Source of the DNA: Candidatus Rifleibacteriota bacterium
GTDB lineage: Bacteria; Muiribacteriota; Ozemobacteria; Ozemobacterales; Ozemobacteraceae
Reading direction: 5' to 3'
DNA length: 64,000 bases
Assembly (NCBI GenBank): GCA_012517355.1
Contig: JAAYVD010000123.1
Location: 1-64,000, forward strand
Both the position numbers and the translations under genes were made by a program. Each line of letters begins with the position of its first letter. Positions within the stretch are counted from its first letter, which is position 1. The notes beneath the pieces were generated by a model. It saw only the letters and a list, made by a program, of their open reading frames with translations. It made no database searches and was not told where the DNA came from. Below are positions 61,157-64,000 of the stretch, one piece after another.

Positions 61157-62476
61157 ATGAAAATCGGAGTGATCGGTACCGGGTACGTCGGCCTGGTGAC
61201 GGGAACCTGTTTCGCGGAGTCGGGGAACGACGTGATCTGCGTCGATACCGACCAGGGCAAGATCGATCGCCTGAAGAGGGGCGAGATCCCCATCTACGAG
61301 CCCGGCCTGGACGAACTGGTCAAACGCAACGCCGCCGAGGAGCGGCTGGTCTTCACCACCCGCATCGAGGAGGCGGTCAAGCACGCGTTGATCCTGTTCA
61401 TCGCGGTCGGAACCCCTCCCGGCGAGGACGGTTCGGCCGATTTGAAGCACGTGTTGAAGGTGGCCAGGGACATCGGCACCCACATGGAAGGGTTCAAAAT
61501 CGTGGTCAACAAGTCCACCGTGCCGGTGGGTACCGGTGATCTCGTTCGCCAGACGATCCAGGCCGAACTGACGCGGCGCGGCGAGAACCACCCCTTCGAC
61601 GTGGTCAGCAACCCGGAGTTCCTGAAGGAAGGCAACGCCATCGACGACTTCATGAAGCCCGACCGCGTCGTGGTCGGCTGCGACGATCCCCGTACCGCCG
61701 AGCTGATGAAGGAGCTGTACGCCCCCTTCGTGCGCACCGAGAAGCCGATCCTGATCATGGACGTGCGGTCGGCCGAGATGACCAAGTATGCCGCCAACGC
61801 CATGCTCGCGACCAAGATCTCGTTCATGAACGACATCGCCAACCTGTGCGAGCGGGTCGGGGCCAACATCGACAATGTCCGTAAGGGCATCGGTTCCGAC
61901 AGCCGGATCGGCTACCAGTTCATCTTCCCCGGCGCCGGGTACGGCGGCAGCTGCTTTCCCAAGGACGTGCAGGCTCTCATCCGCACGGCCGGCCAGCACC
62001 AGTACCCCCTGCGTATCCTCGAGGCCGTCGAGGCCGTCAACGAGGCGCAGAAGGAAGTGATGGTCCAGAAGCTCCAGAAAGCCTTCGACGGCCAGCTGAA
62101 GGGCCGGACGATCGCCGTCTGGGGCCTGGCCTTCAAGCCGAACACCGACGACATGCGGGAGGCCCCCGCCGTCGTCATCGTCCGGCAACTGCTCGCGGCC
62201 GGGGCCCGCGTGCGGGCCTACGACCCCGAAGCCATGGACGAGGCGCGCAAGATCTTCGGCGACACGATCACCTACGTCAAGAAGAGTTACGAGGCCCTCG
62301 AGAAGGCCGATGCCCTGCTGGTGGTCACCGAGTGGAACGAGTTCCGCCGGCCGGACTTCGACCGCATCAAGACCCTGCTGCAGCGTCCGTTGGTCATCGA
62401 CGGCCGCAACATCTACGACCCCGTCAAGATGAAAAACCTCGGGTTCGAATACCATTCGATCGGGAGGAACGCATGA
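61157..62476 (+). CDS. ugd: UDP-glucose 6-dehydrogenase
   Basis: A 439-residue NAD-dependent enzyme that oxidises UDP-glucose to UDP-glucuronate. It has the Rossmann motif GVIGTGYVG (4-12), the segments [19 protein letters not shown] and [19 protein letters not shown], the catalytic Cys in GGSCFPKD (C266) and the C-terminal domain [15 protein letters not shown]. Length is normal. Closely related UDP-N-acetylmannosamine or GDP-mannose dehydrogenases are alternatives, but the E-F-L-x-E-G-x-A and C266 context favour UDP-glucose. It overlaps the next gene by four bases (ATGA), forming a sugar-nucleotide operon. Confidence 0.92.
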   Translation: MKIGVIGTGYVGLVTGTCFAESGNDVICVDTDQGKIDRLKRGEIPIYEPGLDELVKRNAAEERLVFTTRIEEAVKHALILFIAVGTPPGEDGSADLKHVLKVARDIGTHMEGFKIVVNKSTVPVGTGDLVRQTIQAELTRRGENHPFDVVSNPEFLKEGNAIDDFMKPDRVVVGCDDPRTAELMKELYAPFVRTEKPILIMDVRSAEMTKYAANAMLATKISFMNDIANLCERVGANIDNVRKGIGSDSRIGYQFIFPGAGYGGSCFPKDVQALIRTAGQHQYPLRILEAVEAVNEAQKEVMVQKLQKAFDGQLKGRTIAVWGLAFKPNTDDMREAPAVVIVRQLLAAGARVRAYDPEAMDEARKIFGDTITYVKKSYEALEKADALLVVTEWNEFRRPDFDRIKTLLQRPLVIDGRNIYDPVKMKNLGFEYHSIGRNA

Positions 62477-63474
62477 AAGTCATTCTGCCGACCGCCGGCA
62501 AGGGGACGCGCCTGCGGCCCCACACGCACACCAAGCCCAAGTCCCTGGTCCGGGTGGCCGGAAAGACCGTCCTCGAGCACGTCATGGCCAACCTGAGCAA
62601 GATCAAGGTCGACGAGTACATCCTGGTCGTCGACGAGAACGGGTCGGTCATCGAGAATTTCTTCCGGCAGAAGTTTCCCGACAAACCGGTCTCCTTCGTC
62701 CAGCAGACCGACCTGCTCGGGCCGGCGCACGCGGTCTGGCTGACCGCCTCGAAGGTGCAGAAGGGCGACGACCTGCTGATCGTCTTCAACGACACCTTGT
62801 TCGTGACCGACCTGACCCGCATCCCCCGCCTGTGTGAGGGACTCGACGGCCTGATCTACTCGAAGGAGATCGAGGACTACAAGCGGTTCGGGGTCAACGT
62901 CATGAAGGACGGCGTCATCACCGACATGGTCGAGAAACCCGACAAGCCGATCAGCAAGCTCGCCCAGGTCGGTTTGTACTACATGCGCGACGGGCACGCC
63001 TTCATGGGCTACCTGACCCAGGCGATCGAGCGGAAGCTGACGGTCAAGGGGGAATACTACCTGCCCGACGTGTTCAAGCTGATGATCGCCGACGGTCTCA
63101 AGCTGGGTGCTCCCGAGATCGACGAGTGGCTCGACTGCGGCAAGCCCGAGACGCTGCTGGCCACCAACCGCTACCTGCTCGAGCGGTCCACCGCCAGCCA
63201 TTTCTGCATCGAGGGGTGCGTGATCATCCCGCCCGTCTCGATCGACCCCTCCGCCAAGGTCCACCATTCGGTGATCGGCCCGCACGTCAGCATCGCCGAG
63301 GGCTGCGTGATCGAGGACTCGATCATCAGCGACAGTGTCATCAATGCCAACTCCCTGCTGCGCAACGTCATGCTCGACAGTTCCCTGATCGGCGACTCGG
63401 TCACCCTGACCGGCCTGCAGCAACGCATCAGCATCGGCGACAACAGCATCATCGACATGGGCGGCCGCTCCTAG
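62473..63474 (+). CDS. Sugar-1-phosphate nucleotidyltransferase with beta-helix domain
   Basis: A 333-residue enzyme. The nucleotidyltransferase domain (1-240) has [20 protein letters not shown], the motif binding the NTP, plus FNDTLF and VEKP. A C-terminal left-handed beta-helix (about 245-330) has hexapeptide repeats ([20 protein letters not shown]). It makes an NDP-sugar, probably from glucose-1-phosphate (UTP or dTTP), supplying UDP-glucose to the preceding dehydrogenase. Exact substrate is uncertain. GGGAGGAACGC gives a strong ribosome site. Confidence 0.88.
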   Translation: MKVILPTAGKGTRLRPHTHTKPKSLVRVAGKTVLEHVMANLSKIKVDEYILVVDENGSVIENFFRQKFPDKPVSFVQQTDLLGPAHAVWLTASKVQKGDDLLIVFNDTLFVTDLTRIPRLCEGLDGLIYSKEIEDYKRFGVNVMKDGVITDMVEKPDKPISKLAQVGLYYMRDGHAFMGYLTQAIERKLTVKGEYYLPDVFKLMIADGLKLGAPEIDEWLDCGKPETLLATNRYLLERSTASHFCIEGCVIIPPVSIDPSAKVHHSVIGPHVSIAEGCVIEDSIISDSVINANSLLRNVMLDSSLIGDSVTLTGLQQRISIGDNSIIDMGGRS

Positions 63475-63523
63475 TCGTCGCCAAACGGGAGACACACGAC
63501 CAGACGGGAAAAGGACAGCCGCA

Positions 63524-63553
63524 GATCAACGCGGATCAACGCGGATCAACGCG
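63524..63553 (+). repeat. GATCAACGCG tandem repeat
   Basis: Three identical 10-bp units. Such 'GCAGATCAACGCGGAT' text is a common intergenic repeat in many bacteria. Confidence 0.85.
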
Positions 63554-63575
63554 GATGAAGGAAAAACGGGATTAC

Positions 63576-63945
63576 GGAGACACATGACTTCATCCCGAGG
63601 ACGGTGAATTCCGGGGAGTTCCGGGGAGTTTCGGGGACACATGACCAAATTCCGGAAACCTTGATGGAATTTCGGGAGTTTTGGGGACACATGACCAAAT
63701 TCTGGAAACCCTCATGGAATGTTGCGGGGGGGAGGGAATTTTGCACGTAGGTCTCCAACGGGACGGGGTTCAGGTTCTGCGAACGAGCGAAAACGGTTCC
63801 ACTTTGGGAAGGCGTTTTCCAGATGAGGGAAGGGTCCACCGAGGCGACCGGTTCGGGGCATTGGGAGATTAAGTCATGTGTCCCCGAAATTCCGCTGAGC
63901 TGTTTGGGGCAATGGGAGAATCAAGTCATGTGTCCCCGAAATTCC
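63576..63945. repeat. Element bounded by inverted copies of GGGGACACATGAC
   Basis: The left half has the motif in one orientation at 63576, 63632 and 63682 (the last two lie in a 50-bp direct repeat with CCAAATTC-GGAAACC). The right half has it inverted at about 63871 and 63922, in a 51-bp direct repeat (GGGGCA-TGGGAGA-T-AAGTCATGTGTCCCCGAAATTCC). About 150 bases in the middle are unrelated and hold no gene. The motif matches the arms of the inverted repeat at 22137. It fills the gap 63475-63969. Confidence 0.7.
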
Positions 63946-63969
63946 CGATTTTCTCCGGGAGGTGGGGGC

Positions 63970-64000
63970 GTGTTCAAAGATAGGACCATCCTGATCACCG
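63970..64000 (+). CDS. Start of a PseB/CapD-type NDP-sugar dehydratase (partial)
   Basis: Only ten codons are in the window: GTG start, then FKDRTILIT. MFKDKTILITG is the typical start of UDP-GlcNAc 4,6-dehydratases (PseB, FlaA1, CapD), where the ILITG strand begins the NAD-binding Rossmann fold. GGGAGG lies seven bases upstream. PseB starts synthesis of pseudaminic acid, which Maf-type proteins attach to flagellin. With so few residues this is a suggestion. Confidence 0.5.
   Translation, partial: MFKDRTILIT

Overview
The window reads as a GC-rich chromosomal segment from a motile, diderm (LPS-type) bacterium. The evidence is a lipid A/outer-membrane biogenesis cluster (bamA, ompH/skp, lpxD, a fused lpxC-fabZ, lpxA) and a late flagellar cluster (flgM, flgN, flgK, flgL, fliW, csrA, two flagellins, flaG, fliD, fliS) that includes the FliW-CsrA control pair. 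The taxon is not certain. The LpxC-FabZ fusion, large PilX-like pilin proteins, a radical SAM/SPASM protein of a kind I associate with spirochaetes, and very long flagellar filament proteins fit a deep-branching phylum such as Candidatus Riflebacteria/Ozemobacterota, but this is a tentative inference. There is no rRNA or tRNA to test it.

Layout. 0.5-9 kb: an orphan molybdenum hydroxylase large subunit, a polytopic membrane protein with a proline-rich tail, a secreted phospholipase D-like protein and a secreted CHAP-like protein. 8.6-17.7 kb (minus strand): a tight operon starting with a giant HEAT-repeat membrane protein, then an SH3-like secreted protein and three pilin-like proteins. 18.4-24.6 kb (minus strand): a large PilX-like protein, a helical-repeat lipoprotein and a DnaB-type helicase with a zinc ribbon. 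25-32.4 kb (plus strand): the outer-membrane/lipid A operon, ending with comF. 32.7-52.5 kb: the flagellar filament regulon, with sigma-28-like promoters before flgM, flgK and probably the first flagellin, plus a Maf-type (MptE-like) putative flagellin glycosyltransferase. 52.6-56 kb: a radical SAM/SPASM protein, nadA, a pterin dehydratase and a small charged protein. 56.3-61 kb (minus strand): a YjgP/YjgQ-type permease, a degenerate 5'-nucleotidase-like protein, a DUF2993-like protein and a secreted protein of unknown role. 61.1-64 kb: UDP-glucose dehydrogenase, a sugar-1-phosphate nucleotidyltransferase and the first codons of what looks like a PseB/CapD-type dehydratase.

How the genes work together. 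FlgM would hold sigma-28 until the hook is finished. FlgN, FliS, FliW and CsrA would then serve export and translation of the hook-junction proteins and flagellins, and both flagellin leaders carry ANGGA motifs at the Shine-Dalgarno. The Maf-type protein and the sugar-nucleotide genes could supply glycosylation. The Lpx enzymes and BamA/Skp build the outer membrane, and the minus-strand pilin operons probably form a type IV pilus or pseudopilus.

The most unusual signal is a family of about 78-bp GC-rich repeats containing two or three short hairpins. Single copies or tandem arrays occur in intergenic regions (about 7.2 and 24.7 kb) and also in frame inside three genes (about 12.0, 28.6 and 58.8-59.4 kb). 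In two of those genes the repeats lie between the start codon and the signal/transmembrane segment. One gene carries copies read in two different reading frames. Other repeat families include a 156-163-bp tandem repeat at 5.0-5.5 kb, a 500-bp pyrimidine-rich block at 17.8-18.3 kb, and a GGGGACACATGAC inverted-repeat family at 22.1 and 63.6-63.9 kb.
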